From assembly GCA_016165875.1 (NCBI GenBank), contig JABBOT010000015.1, positions 2,126,014 to 2,190,013 on the forward strand: 64,000 nucleotides of DNA, read 5' to 3'. The notes under the pieces are model-generated. The model did no database searches, had not been told where the DNA came from, and worked only from the letters and a program-made list of their open reading frames with translations. The position numbers were made by a program, and so were the translations under genes. This stretch comes from Acanthopleura granulata (taxonomy: Eukaryota; Mollusca; Polyplacophora; Chitonida; Chitonidae). Below are positions 49,139 to 61,215 of the stretch, one piece after another; position 1 is the first letter of the stretch, and each line of letters opens with the position of its first letter.

Positions 49139-52129
49139 CGAATGTTGGTTTCGACGACTAGACTCTACAACATTTTTCAATGCTGAGTCAAATCTTTCGA
49201 ATAAGTTCAATGTTTGAACTACGCATGTGTCAACTTTTATCCCTGATGGATGACTAAAACGTTTGTACGTCATCTAAAAATCATTAAATGACAAGGAGCA
49301 GGTGGCTAACAACTGAAGTGAGCTTATGAGCAGATTTTCTCGTAGATTTTTGTTATTTTTTTCGCTGAAATTAAATCTTTGTAAAGTTTAAATTCAGTTG
49401 AGAGATTTGGCAAGCTTAGGGCAACGACTCGTCCTCTTAAAGAAAAAGAAAAACACGAGTAAAAGAATTTCGCCGATTTTTTTAAAATATAATTATGTAG
49501 ACGGTCATTTCTCAACTGACACCTGATTTTTGCACAATCGCATTGTCCCAATTTACAGTCTTTCAGACGAGATCTCAAACCCGCTGTTTCCTGTTAGGAT
49601 TAAGTATAGCGTCTAAGGCATTTGACTTTAATGTCGGAGATCACTGTCACATACAAAGCCCGTTCTTGTAAACAGGACATGATATTTGATCGCGTTATGT
49701 GCGCTTTCGTTTTGCTTTTCATGGGTTTGTTAACTCGGTCCTCATTTTCAGTACTGGCAGAGTTTGTGTTACATCCCCCTTCTTCATACCCAAAATTACT
49801 ACAACAGTTTTAGAAACTGACTTTTAGAAACTGTTAAATTAATTTTGAATGTTCATTGAATTTCCTGTCAGAAGGTTGGAACATTCCCCGAAAGACAAGA
49901 TTTAAATTTCCATTTAATTCGAACTTGAAATTTACTTTTTTCTAGAGCAAAACTTGGTACAGAGTTGTATATTTTTCCTGATGAATTCAAATTCTGTCAT
50001 TAATATTTTACCATTTATTTCATTATCGATGTGTCTGTTATATAAATCTGCTGTAACAGTTTTTCTTGATGGAAAACCAGGAACTGGCTTATCACATTCA
50101 ACGCTGCTACCTGTCAGTGTAACGTCAGCAATGTGAGAATATATATATATATATATATAGACGGCTGATCGCAAATGTTACTGCTTATTAAGTTTCATCA
50201 AACTATAAAACTGCCGTAAATGATTTGTAGTTTTAATTAATCCTTTAAGGAAAAGGTGTTATTGATAACGAAATTTGGTCCCCAGACAATTAGATATTGT
50301 TTGTAAGGAATGTCGTCACAAATAAGATTCCATCGGCGCAAAAAGTTTATAGCGGTTTCACACATGCCGATTTTTCTTTGTCATTGTTGAACATTGTGAC
50401 AAAATTTGTTTTAGACATCTTTTTGCCACCAGTATGGCTGAAACTGGAAATAAAATAAAAATGAACAAAACTATAACCCGGTTTATCAAATGTGCTCTTT
50501 AAAAGTTGACACATGTCATTTGTTAAGAAATCAGGCCAGTTGTTGATAACAACACAGTTCCCAGCTTAAAAGTGTACAATTGTCCAGCAAAATCTCTCGC
50601 TGTATAGACGGAGTTTAGCAGAAATTAAAACGGGCGATAATGATTATTTGATTATGATGGATTCAGGATGATTATTACGATTGACTCATTCTCATTGCGG
50701 CCACAGAAGAGGTTTCTGTTAAGTTTGAAAATATTAAGTGTTCGTATCAAATGTATCATTTCATGTGCTTCTGATAGACCGTTTTACATACGCTACTAAA
50801 CTTTAAGTGGAATACCGTATTGGTTTGGACACTGCATGTTGCTCTAGGTTGTTTTGTAAGAGAATATTTGAACATATTTCAATTTTGAAGGCCCGGTCAG
50901 GGTTGACTAGTTGTATGAGAGTGTAGGACTTATATGCTTACATTGGGATAGAACAAATCTTATTTTCCCGCCATGCACTAAAGTTGTGTAATGGTCAGTC
51001 TTAAAGTGTAGTGTGTTAGATAAAGTGATAAAATAATTAATCAATCAGTTTGTTTGTAGTTCACAAATGGCCAAAACAGACTTGCGGGTTTCATTTGCGC
51101 CTTCCATTTTCTTATATCTATTCTCTTTGTGATATTTGAAAAAAAAAAACACCCATGGATATACGCTGCTCACTGCGGCTATTTTTAGCGGTGGTACGAT
51201 CTTGCTGGCAGATGTTCGACATATCCTTTCCGTATTTCCGCCTTTATATTGGTTGTTAAACAGACCTCATAACTCGAGAGGCGCACGAACCCTGTCCGCG
51301 AAATCACCTGTGCATGCGTGAAGACGAGAATGGGATTTTTGTCAGTTACCCAAAGTATACCACCTATCCCATAGAGGATAATTAGAAAAACGAGCTTTCT
51401 ATTGCTCGAGTATGCACTGTTTTGACTTACGGGATGCATTGTATTGTGGCCATCCTGTTCACTCCTTAATCTCAGAGGAGCTTGGTGTAACACTTAACTG
51501 TCAAACTCGGGCCTAGGGACCGTATATTAAAAGTTATGAATAAGATTGCCACTTTGGATATAGGACAGGTTGTGATCAAAGCCCAAGTGAGATTCCCGTC
51601 AACTACAATCTATTGACTATAACATGGTGAAATATGTGGATAGTGACTCCATTCATTCGCCTCGAACATTTCTTACTTGTTTCCATCAGAAATGAAAAGT
51701 GTATTAATTGTTTCTCTTTGCATTTATCCGTCTTAGTTTCGTTCTATGCGTACTTTCTTCACACTTTGTTGGTTTTAAGTTGAGCTGTCTGGAAAGTGGG
51801 CTGGCAAGTATTGACCCGGAATGTCCCTTTTAATAGACATATGATTTAGGAATGCCTCTTCCAACGCCAAGTGTCTTAAATCAAGAGATAGCCTCACACT
51901 CGGATAGACCTCACTAGAGCCAAAAATTGCGGATTTTATTGTGTTTTCACGGAGCACTTTTCAGATGCTAATGTTTTCATTTCTTTTTGCCAGGGTAACG
52001 GGCCACTATAACAGCACAATTTTATACTGTTTCAAATTCTTATATCCATTTTGATTACGTATTTTCATCCCGTATTTTGTCATTCATTTTGGAATAATTA
52101 AGATGTTAGCAGGGCCAATGAAGTTAAAC
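49139..52129. other. Non-coding stretch, nothing recognised
   Basis: AT-rich, with short frames only and a short (TA)n at 50137-50160. Confidence 0.45.
50137..50160. repeat. Short (TA)n tract
   Basis: About ten uninterrupted TA units. A similar short tract lies at 23975-24004. Confidence 0.9.
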
Positions 52130-53005
52130 TCGACAGCTGACTATAGGCAAACGACTGCTAGCGCAACAGCTCACAACAGGAGACTGTTAGCGCGACTGCC
52201 CACAGTAGGAATACCGCTGCTAATATAAGTGCCTTCTCCAGGAAAACGACTGCTAGCGGCTCCATCTGCGGCACAGGACGACTGTTAAAGGTGGAGAAAA
52301 CATAAAAAATTACATGAAGTTCAGATGAAAGAGTGTAAAACGTTACTTATAAATGTGGTCTTCAATATTTTTTTTATTTTTCTTTACGGAGAAAAAGACC
52401 CTTGGAAATAATTTCTGTATGTTGAGTATTTGAGACCACCTTTTGGTATATAAGTTTTTGTGTAATAATGTTATAAATGAGGATGTTACACATGTTTAGT
52501 AAATAATTTTGCGCTAGAATTTGTCCTTTTCAGCTAACAAATGTGTTCAGTCTGCAGTCCATTATATTTCAGGTTAAGTGTATGTTTGGATATAAACAGC
52601 AAATTTACATTCAAATAAATATCTAGAGCATTATTACGCAGCGACGATAAATAATAAAAGTTGGTCCCAAAGTACCCACCATAGAAAATTATTATCAAAT
52701 ATCCTTTTCTCCTGAAAAAAAAATATATTAAAAACCATATTTGCAAACAAGTTTTGACGTCTTTTCATCTGATTTTCGCATCATTTTTATGTTTTCTTCC
52801 CCTTTATGTCAGTTGCCGCTGTAGGAAAACGACTGCTAATGTGATTGTCTACTATAAGAAAAATCTGACTGCCTGCTAGAGGTAAACGACTACAAATGCG
52901 ACTTTCTACGACAGGAAAACTACTACGAAATTACGGAAATCTCCACGAATGCTACTGCCTACTATAGGGAAATCACTGCAAACGCAACTGCCTACTCTAG
53001 TAATA
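52130..53005. repeat. ~32-bp minisatellite interrupted by a MITE
   Basis: Units related to cgactgctagcgcaactgcc, then tactataggaaaa, occur at 52130-52287 and resume at 52807-53005. The 517-bp intervening block is an inverted-repeat element. Units are diverged but keep the cgactgcta core. Confidence 0.85.
52288..52804. mobile_element. Foldback (near-palindromic) MITE, 517 bp, TA-flanked
   Basis: The left end aaggtggagaaaacataaaa and the complement of the right end, aaggggaagaaaacataaaa, match. Similarity between the arms continues for about 200 bp: cagatgaaagagtgtaaaac versus cagatgaaaagacgtcaaaa, then aataatttctg versus aataattttct, and gtgtaataatg versus gcgtaataatg. The element is flanked by TA on both sides (52286-52287 and 52805-52806), as expected of a Tc1/mariner-type target duplication. 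It has no coding capacity. Confidence 0.85.
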
Positions 53006-54383
53006 CTGCTTCTCCCGCCAAAGCGGTTTCAACAAAGGCCGAGTACTGTAGGTTTTAATGGTATTTCTCTAAGATGGCTGCAATTTCGTACAGTGGCGAG
53101 TAACGACTGCTCATATAGGCACTTAGGTTTTGTTTTCTCCAAACCCAGGCCACTGTATCAACTTCTCTTGAAGAAGCCTGAAAAGGGAGAGAAACTGTCA
53201 CCGCATGTCCCCGTGTTTACGGATGTCTGAATCGCCTGATTGTCCCGATGCCTGATATTCATGTAAATCACTTGCTGTACGCGCCAGTAGTTGAGAGATA
53301 AAGGAGCCATATATCCCTGAATATATGTCGAAGGTTAGCCCCGTCCGAATAAAAATGCTCACATTTTCCCGATGGCGTTGCCACACCAACCGCGTGATGT
53401 CATCAAAATTTGTCATATTAGACCGGATGTATGGTAATGTGTTTTATTTCTCAGGCTTGAGTCTGGTTGATTACAGATGTCTGTCTGAGGGTAAATAGGT
53501 CAAGTTAATACAGTTATTAGAGGAATTTTAAATCTCGCTTTATTACTGAACACATGTACGAAAATTTGAGCATACATTTACATGTAACGTTGGCGCTGTA
53601 TACTTGTTTAGTGTTTAAAACCGCTGTTTAGCAACTTATAAAGTCATTTTACAAGTTTAGTAATAAATAATAATAATTACCCAACGAGTTCCAGTGCTAT
53701 AAAGAATTACACATCGCGCGACAGAGTCAATGACGAATACGCGCGGCCTGTCTTTTAATAGTAACTGCATACGCGACATGAATAACTAATGAGATGCACG
53801 CGTTGACAAATCAAGCTTTTCCTCTGTGTATGAATGTGGCAGATGCTTAAAAGTGAAAGCATATATAAAATTATGTATAGCTTCAACAGAAATGCGACCC
53901 ACGGGTGAATGAATATTGACCTTGTCTGGACATAGGGAGCTCTTTCTCTGAAAGACATCTAGCCCTGGTGAGAAGCGACGAATTGCTGCAAAATGACATG
54001 ATCCACGTCAGCATGAAGTGTCACTGGGTGCAAGACATGTTTCATCTTTGTTTTAACCTATTGTGGAGTCAAGACTATTTCCTAAATGGTTATTGATTTG
54101 TGCATTAATCCGACAAGCCGAAAACTCAAACTTCTATTTCCAACATAGACTCTTAGCTAAAACTATACACCCACAATGGGTTTTAATGGTTTGTCCCAGG
54201 ACGCACACCCTATTAGATGTAAGTTTACACCCTTGGATAGGGGGAGCACCCTTTTAATGCAAGATCAACGCCAGTTTGATACCAAAGTAAGCAAATATTT
54301 AAATCAATTTTAGCGACAGAGAGCCAACACTGTATAATGTCATGAAGCGTTATTTTATCACACCAGTGTACATATGGAAGAAT

Positions 54384-54465
54384 ATAATTAATTAATTAAT
54401 TAATTAATTAATTAATTAATTAATTAATTAATTAATTTATTTATTTATTTATTTATTTATTTATG
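54384..54465. repeat. (AATT)n then (TTTA)n microsatellite
   Basis: About 13 AATT units run directly into the (TTTA)n tail complement of the SINE that follows. Confidence 0.96.
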
Positions 54466-54600
54466 TGATTGGTGTTTTACACCGTACTCAAGAATATTTC
54501 ACTCATACGACGGCGGCCGGCATTATGGTGGGCAGAGTCGGGTGAAACCCACGACCATCGCTGGTTGCTAGCACACTCTCCCGCGTGAAATACGGGTAGT
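54437..54600 (-). mobile_element. SINE family A, 3' half
   Basis: The tail complement is followed by gtgattggtgttttacaccg, tactcaagaatatttcactc, gacggcggccggcattatgg and gtgaaacccacgaccatcgc. The copy stops within the body, and part of the gggaggaaaccgg block is deleted. Confidence 0.92.
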
Positions 54601-55149
54601 GAAAATGATATACATACATGAATATATGAATGGCGTTATCCACAAAGAAATGTAGAAACGATGACATCTGGCTTCAGAAAGATAGAAATCCCACCAGATC
54701 TTATTCTAATAAAAAGAAATGCATGTAGGCAAAGTTATGAGAAAGGCAACTCGGGATATAGTGCAAGACCAACAAGAGAATGACTCCCGCCTTTTCTACA
54801 TCAATTTCAAAAATTTACACCCTAAAGGTTATAATTCTGAAGGATTCCTGCACTATGTCGCCTATATATTATAGTAACACCATTTTACCACACTGAATAC
54901 AACCTTAAACGGTGTATTCATGTATAAACTGGGTGTTTGTAGTAAATTTACAATCTTTCAGCACCATTCAAACTAAGAGTGTAGTGTGCTATCTACCAAC
55001 TAGGCTCCAAAGACAGTGTGCGATATGTGAATATAGATGTAACGAATATGACAACGTATGCTTATGTGGGTAGTCTTGACTTTTATCACTTCTCGATATT
55101 TTATGCATGTCATATGTAACACGCCGCGAACTTCACTTGGAGCAAAGCT

Positions 55150-55300
55150 TCTCAATACAAAAGACTTTCGCATGAAGAGTTAAATCAGAGCAGCGCCGGC
55201 AGTGTGATAAATGGCAAATAGTCACATTTTACCGGTGAAATCCGGCCTTTTGTCATTTTACCTCAGTTATGGTTTCATTCTAATCATTCATGTAAATGGT
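55150..55300 (+). mobile_element. M1 MITE-like element, left end
   Basis: The fragment contains tcagagcagcgccggcagtg, tgataaatggcaaatagtca, accggtgaaatccggccttt and acctcagttatggtttcatt, matching the left inverted repeat at 45521-45640. The interior and other end are missing. Confidence 0.8.
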
Positions 55301-55620
55301 AAAAAAGTAACAACGTACACACCTAGCACTATAACTGTAGCACAAATAAAAAATGGGGAAAAAAAATAAGAAAGACCCTCCTCGAGAACTATACATAGCT
55401 TACTAAAGCAGAAATAACGCAACATTAGAAATAAAGAAAACAAAAACGAATAAAGCGCCAATGATCCAGCGAATGGCAAACTGAAAACCCTCGTAACCAA
55501 TACAATACAGCAATTTCAGGATTGCGCTTCATTCTTCATTCCGCTTTTCCCTCTTAAACAGGTTATAATGCCTGTTTAAGTGAAACTGACCACTGGACTA
55601 ATTTTCACACGTTGTAAATA

Positions 55621-55950
55621 AGGGGCGCATCATACAAAGCTGGAGTAAGGCTGTCACTGGGTGTAAGCCTGTCGGACGTGTGTCGCAGGAACGACTGAGC
55701 GTCTTACAAAGCTGGAGTAGCTGCGACTTGATGTAAAGTTTGGTGCAAATTTACACCTACCTTCGGGCAGACGTAAATTCCGTAATAATACTAAATATGG
55801 CGGAGCTTGTGGTGTTTTTTAGACACACTTTAAGCGTTGCGACAACTTCAGTAAGACGCTAACTAGGAGCTGACGGAAGCCGCTATTAAAGCAGACGTCA
55901 ACGTCTACGTCTGACGTAAGCTACTCCAGCTTTGTAAGACGGGCCTCTGG
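55621..55950. mobile_element. MITE-like inverted-repeat element (M3)
   Basis: The sequence tacaaagctggagta occurs at about 55632 and 55705 and in complement at about 55923-55940. The second and third copies share about 23 bp of exact inverted identity. The interior includes a dense run of acgtc motifs. Target duplications were not evident and no coding frame was found. Confidence 0.6.
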
Positions 55951-56877
55951 CTCTGGAGGTTCACCAACTGGCTGTTGAACCTTTGGAGCCGGGACATTAT
56001 TTGTAAAGCGGTATTTTGAGAATTATGACGACTGGCAAGACAAATGTGAAATACATAAATCTTTCAATTCCATGTCTAAGGATCATCGTTAAAGGGAGAA
56101 ATTCATATATCAGCGTCCAAAGGAAGACCTTCCATGAATTCCAAGGGTCTCACAATATTACAAAAGAACAAGATCATTTGGGCGTGGAGACAAACCCACT
56201 TTTCTTGAATATGGCTTCTTGACGTCACAAACTACATGTCGTGTTGCGTTTTATTCCACTGCGAGCATGAAAGGTGTGGTTACCCAACCCTGGTTATTGA
56301 TGACTTGGTTTGTCGTCTTGTACCCAGTGAATGTATTCAACTCTTTTGTGAATCTCCAGTGGGGATATGGTTAAGCCAGGATAGTTCGTGTATTAATGGT
56401 GCACTTACACGAAAGGGTATTTTAAAAGAAATATATCCTCTCTACCTGGATTGCAGAAGTAAAAAGCACCTAAAATTTTGTGCTTTTTTGGCAAATGTCC
56501 GTCATATTATAGGACGTGTACAAGCTAAACATTTATTATTCCTCTGCGTTTATGTCTTTAAGTGACCCATTCAGACGCATGTCTCAGAAAACAATGGAGT
56601 ACCTTTAATTTAATTATGTCATCTTTTCCATAGACATATACATTTACTGTCTTCAAACTCATGTGTAACATGTAACATTAAGGATGTTAAATCCAACATT
56701 TTATCAGTGGTTGTGCATGTTGTACTCAGTATTGTTTTAAAATGTTTGAAAACATATAATGTAACATAATTTTACAACTTGCAAACAAGTTCATTAAACG
56801 GACCACCATTTCGAAATGCTAACAATTGACTCTTTTCGGTTTAACATTTAGAAAATGCTGTTTCAGTTTAAGATTTA

Positions 56878-57216
56878 GAATGAATGAATGCTTATTGTTT
56901 AACGCCCTACTCAAGAATATTTCACATATACGAAGGCGGTGTCTCCTTGGTGCAGGACGGATTTCCACCTTATCTTTTATCTGGTGCTGCCTCACCGAGA
57001 CGACTTGCCGAAGACACCGAACAAGTCCCCTCACCCAGTCACATTATACTGACACCGGGCCGACCAGTCCACCCTCTATCCTCTTATTGCTGAGCGCCTA
57101 GCGAGGAAGCAGAATGTACCATTTGTTAAAGTCTTTGGTATGACCCGACCCAGGTTTGAACCCAGATCTCCCCGTCCGAAAGCGGACGCCCAACCAACTG
57201 CGCTATCCGGGCGGGT
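56878..57216 (-). mobile_element. SINE family B, full-length copy with tRNA-like head
   Basis: The plus strand shows the 3' end (gccctactcaagaatatttc), the family B middle (gacttgccgaagacaccgaa, cacattatactgacaccggg, ccgaccagtcc) and the complement of a tRNA-like head. In sense the head has an A-box-like tagcgcagttggttggg and a B box, gggttcaaacctgg. This is a different head from family A. Overlapping open frames on both strands are artefacts. Confidence 0.88.
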
Positions 57217-57491
57217 ATTAAGATTTACAAATGCTGCTTCATTTTAACGTTTAAACAATGCTGACAATTTAACATAAGCCTTTTAAGATAGGGTCTAATA
57301 TAGGGTAACCCCATGCTTGTAGATTAGCTATCAAATTGTACACTTGTTACACGTGACTTTGTAGATATATAAGCAATCTCTGGCGTTCGAGTGACTGATA
57401 CATGAAGTTCTTTTGAGATCACTTGTTTTCCATCGACATGACATATACGTGTACATTGAACTGGGGTAAAGTTGTGCAGTACAACACAAGT

Positions 57492-57605
57492 GACCTCCCA
57501 CCATACTGCTGGTCTCCATTAGCGGTGTCATTGGAGTTTTTCGGCAAAAAACACGAAGAAAATAAATAGGCCTCACCACCGTCATACAAGTATTTTTAGA
57601 ACTGG
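57492..57605 (+). mobile_element. Possible interrupted SINE family A 3' part
   Basis: The segment cctcccaccatactgctgg (57492-57510) and, about 65 bp later, caccgtcatacaagtatttt and ggcattaaa resemble consecutive parts of family A split by an insertion. Confidence 0.4.
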
Positions 57606-57840
57606 CATTAAATTAATTTACTTATTTCCTTGAATGTTAATTGTTTGGCCTCCATAATCACGAATATCGTGGCGCTAAATCCCAGAATGCTATGATTAAA
57701 ATGTAACGCAGGCTCTGTGCCTTTTGTCCCCCGAATTGAATGAATCAGCAAAAAACACACCTTTTGTTTGTAAGTATATACACCGATGTGTGACAAGCGG
57801 TTGCAGAGGCAATCAACACGAGGCAAGGCTGTACAGAGCA

Positions 57841-57869
57841 TGCCGGTGCCAGCATGCTGCGCACCGGCA
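57841..57869. repeat. 9-bp-arm inverted repeat with palindromic loop
   Basis: The arms tgccggtgc and gcaccggca enclose cagcatgctg, itself a perfect 10-bp palindrome. No gene context explains it. Confidence 0.85.
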
Positions 57870-58364
57870 CTGCTGTGTGCCGTATATGCAACGACCAGAG
57901 TTCAATCTCGCGAGACTTCGTACGGGTGCCCTTCTCCATAAATATATATAGTCAGTGTTCTTGCTCAATAAAGGTGACGTCATTTTAATACGAGGGAATA
58001 TGCCCGCACGAGGTTTTATGTATAATCGGCCCTAGGACTCCATGTAATAGTGTAGGTTACGTCATTTACGGGTCAATATATGCTCGCGAAGGTTTTATGA
58101 AATTGGCCTCAGGACTGTAATAATGTATGTGATAACGACGTCTGATTTACGACATAGCTCAAGTCATAGACCGTATACTGGGTCAACTAGTAAACAAACT
58201 GTACACTACACAAATAGAGCTACGGATATAAGTACATTTATAACGCCGTGCTTAGTACATGCAGCGGCCGGAATCGTGCATATAACTAAACATCCTTAAA
58301 CCTGTAACACGGTTTTGATTCCATCTTGTGGTAGTTTTGTCATATATTTTACAAAATAAAAGAT

Positions 58365-58500
58365 TAGGGACGGGAGACTTAAACCAAAGCATCGAACATT
58401 GTGACCGCTGGCAAATGGTCACACGTAACCAGTGAATATCGTGTTTCTGATTAAGTAATTAACTTGAGCAGTTAAAGATTTATTCTAAACGTGTGTATCT
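58365..58500 (+). mobile_element. M1 MITE-like element, diverged left end
   Basis: The fragment contains gaccgctggcaaatggtcac and acgtaaccagtgaatatcg, then a tttattcta end, following the M1 terminal repeat with clear divergence. Confidence 0.5.
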
Positions 58501-59988
58501 GTGCTTAAACAGTCGCAACTTACGTAGCCCCAGTCCCTAGCCCTCCCTCATCCCCGCCATGAAGTCCAACGTAGGTTTTGATGGGAAAAAACTGGTATAT
58601 TTGCAATTTATTCGATGTCACTGATCGAGGACTACTAAAAGGGCTTTGTTGACATCAGATTATATGATAAACAAAATCAAAATTACATGAAAACTATGGA
58701 TTGTGATATATGGTTTGCATGTAATGAAACTGCCATATTGAATAAAGCATTTTGGATCAGAAATATTGTGGCCTACTAATGTAATATATGACAATCTTCA
58801 TGCGTGTGGCCTTATATTGGAGAACTAATTAAATAGCGTCAAGCTCGACGTTCATATATACTTATTTCAAGGTACTTATATCGTGGTTCTGGGTATTGTC
58901 TTGTCTTAGAATTGGAATGTATTGGAATCAGTCAGCCATAGCTAGTGGATACGGATGATTGAACACACCGCACGTAGGCCTATTGCCTACAACACATCAT
59001 AGTTACAAGTCAAGTGTCAAACCAGACTTTCGTCTGGAGCATAAAGCTGGTACAGCATATAAAAGAGAATCCGTTAAAAACGTAGTCTGCAACATTCCGA
59101 CAGCAAATAGATTCCAAATACTTATTTTAGCAAACTTGCATTGCCCTTGTTGTTTTTGCTTCGTATTAGATGCTCAGGCGTACTCTTAACTCGAGTACTT
59201 CATACTTTGCATAGATATTGTGTACCCGTGATATGACTAGAGTTTGTGTGACAACCTGCGAGATCTATGACCTCGCTGTATAGCTTATTTGAGGACGGCA
59301 GTCTGTCGTGTTATAATCAACAATGTACGGCTATTCTCTGGCCTATATCGCTAAGCATTCGACGCCCTATTTTATTTTCTCCATAGAGTCATATCCTCAG
59401 AATTCATATACGTATTCATATATAGTATAGCTACCAGCCCGTTGCCCCACCGCTGTATGTGTTTACCGAACACACCATTGCATACCAAAAAGGCGCAGGG
59501 AAGTTCTGGTCCCTTACAAAAGCCTGATAGGTACATCGGCTGTTGGCGAGCGTTGTATACGGTCCTATAGCTGGTAAGGACTGTTCTATGTATAGACCTT
59601 ACACATACACATGCATGCGAATAATGACAACTGGCGAGGTAGATATACAGCCCGTCGCATAATAAACATCCGGGTATGGTGGAAGTTTGTGGGCCTTATC
59701 TAGGCTACGCCATTGGCACCGGAGCTGAGGGCTTTTGCTAAGGCCAGTGTATAGGCCGGCACGCAGCTTGAAAATCTCTCCCCCCACACCCTTCCAATTC
59801 TCCTCTTACCAGCTGAGACGGTGTGCTTTTATAACCACTCTGGGACTGAGTTACATCGTTATACATTTCGACGCACCTTCTCCACGTGACGGAAATTTCG
59901 CCCGACGATCCAGAGTTGCAAACAGGTGAAGATGACATGTGAGGAACTTGATGTTAGGAACTTGGATTCATTACGGTGAAATATTCAG

Positions 59989-60061
59989 AAAAATAGCGGA
60001 ATTCTGTCTGATCGAACGTCTTCTGTAGACATGTTTCTCTCATCTTATAGACCATACCAAG
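59989..60061 (+). CDS. Weak candidate exon
   Basis: A 73-bp open segment follows an acceptor-like atattcag and ends at a consensus donor, caag then gtaagt, at 60062. The translation begins KNSGILSDRTSSVDMF and continues SSYRPYQ, ending in phase 1. An internal ATG at 60031 with a purine at -3 could alternatively be a start codon. The segment is too short for coding potential to be judged. The donor is the main support. Confidence 0.2.
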
Positions 60062-61215
60062 GTAAGTGTATAAATCAAGTTCATTCATGACAGCTAAATC
60101 TTATTTTAACTGTGTTTAACACGAACCCTGGGTATTTTGTTACCTTTAAAATCAATATAAGGTTCAACTCTCGCCCCAGTCCCTTATACTGTTACGCAAC
60201 CGCAAACGTACATTTCCATTTTTTGGGTTTGTATCACATGGGTGATGTTTAATGATCCCCATTCAGTCTAACTGTGAGTCGTGTGTGCAACAGAATAGGT
60301 CGTTGGACATTATATACTTATCTAATGACCCATTATATACATTAAGTCGAGCCTTCATTATATGTTAACCTCGTTACGTGTGGAAATATATTTAAGTTCG
60401 CGATCACATATGTATTGGTCGCAAACATGTGTTTATGCATATCGTCGCTTCGTGCACATACGTGTATTTTTCCATGCCGGATTTTATCCCGCACGTATTT
60501 TTAAACTGCGACTATACATTCATTCAGTGCACAACTATGGGGATATATTCTCATGAAACATTGTACATATACACGTACTTGTTCATGAGCATGTGTTTAT
60601 GTATGCGCTACTTTCGTAAGCTACATATATACATGTATTTGTCAGAATTGGCACATATATTATTTCATTACAGCTACATACACCTCAGTCATTACAATCA
60701 GTCCCTGCCTGTACCCAATGATGTCACGTGTATTCCCGTCATATTCACGAGCTTACAGCGCTGATCCCGTAGCAGGCTGAGGACTGTATAAACTTTACCT
60801 ACTAGTCGCTCATGAGACTCCTCATTGCTGATTCATGCGAATACACCAGCCTGCCCCTCACCTCGGCCAGGCAAATGTGCGTACACCCATAATCGTGTCA
60901 TGATGATATATCGGAAAATCTTAAAAGTGTTAACTTACACTTGACCCAATATATATAAACTATACACATGTGTTTACCCTCTACGCTGACCTTGACATGG
61001 TCGACGTATACATTTTCACGCCTAAGTCAACTCATTAAATACGTTTGATTCGGTTCTGCTCGAACCTGATCACTCTGCATATAACCTCGTGGCGGATTTC
61101 TAGATGGGTTCAAAACGTACACGAAAGTGTCAGTGTTATTACACATTGGTATGTTTAAAATACGCCCAAACCCTTTTTATTACGCTTTTGAGTGCATACT
61201 ACGACATCGTCAGTG

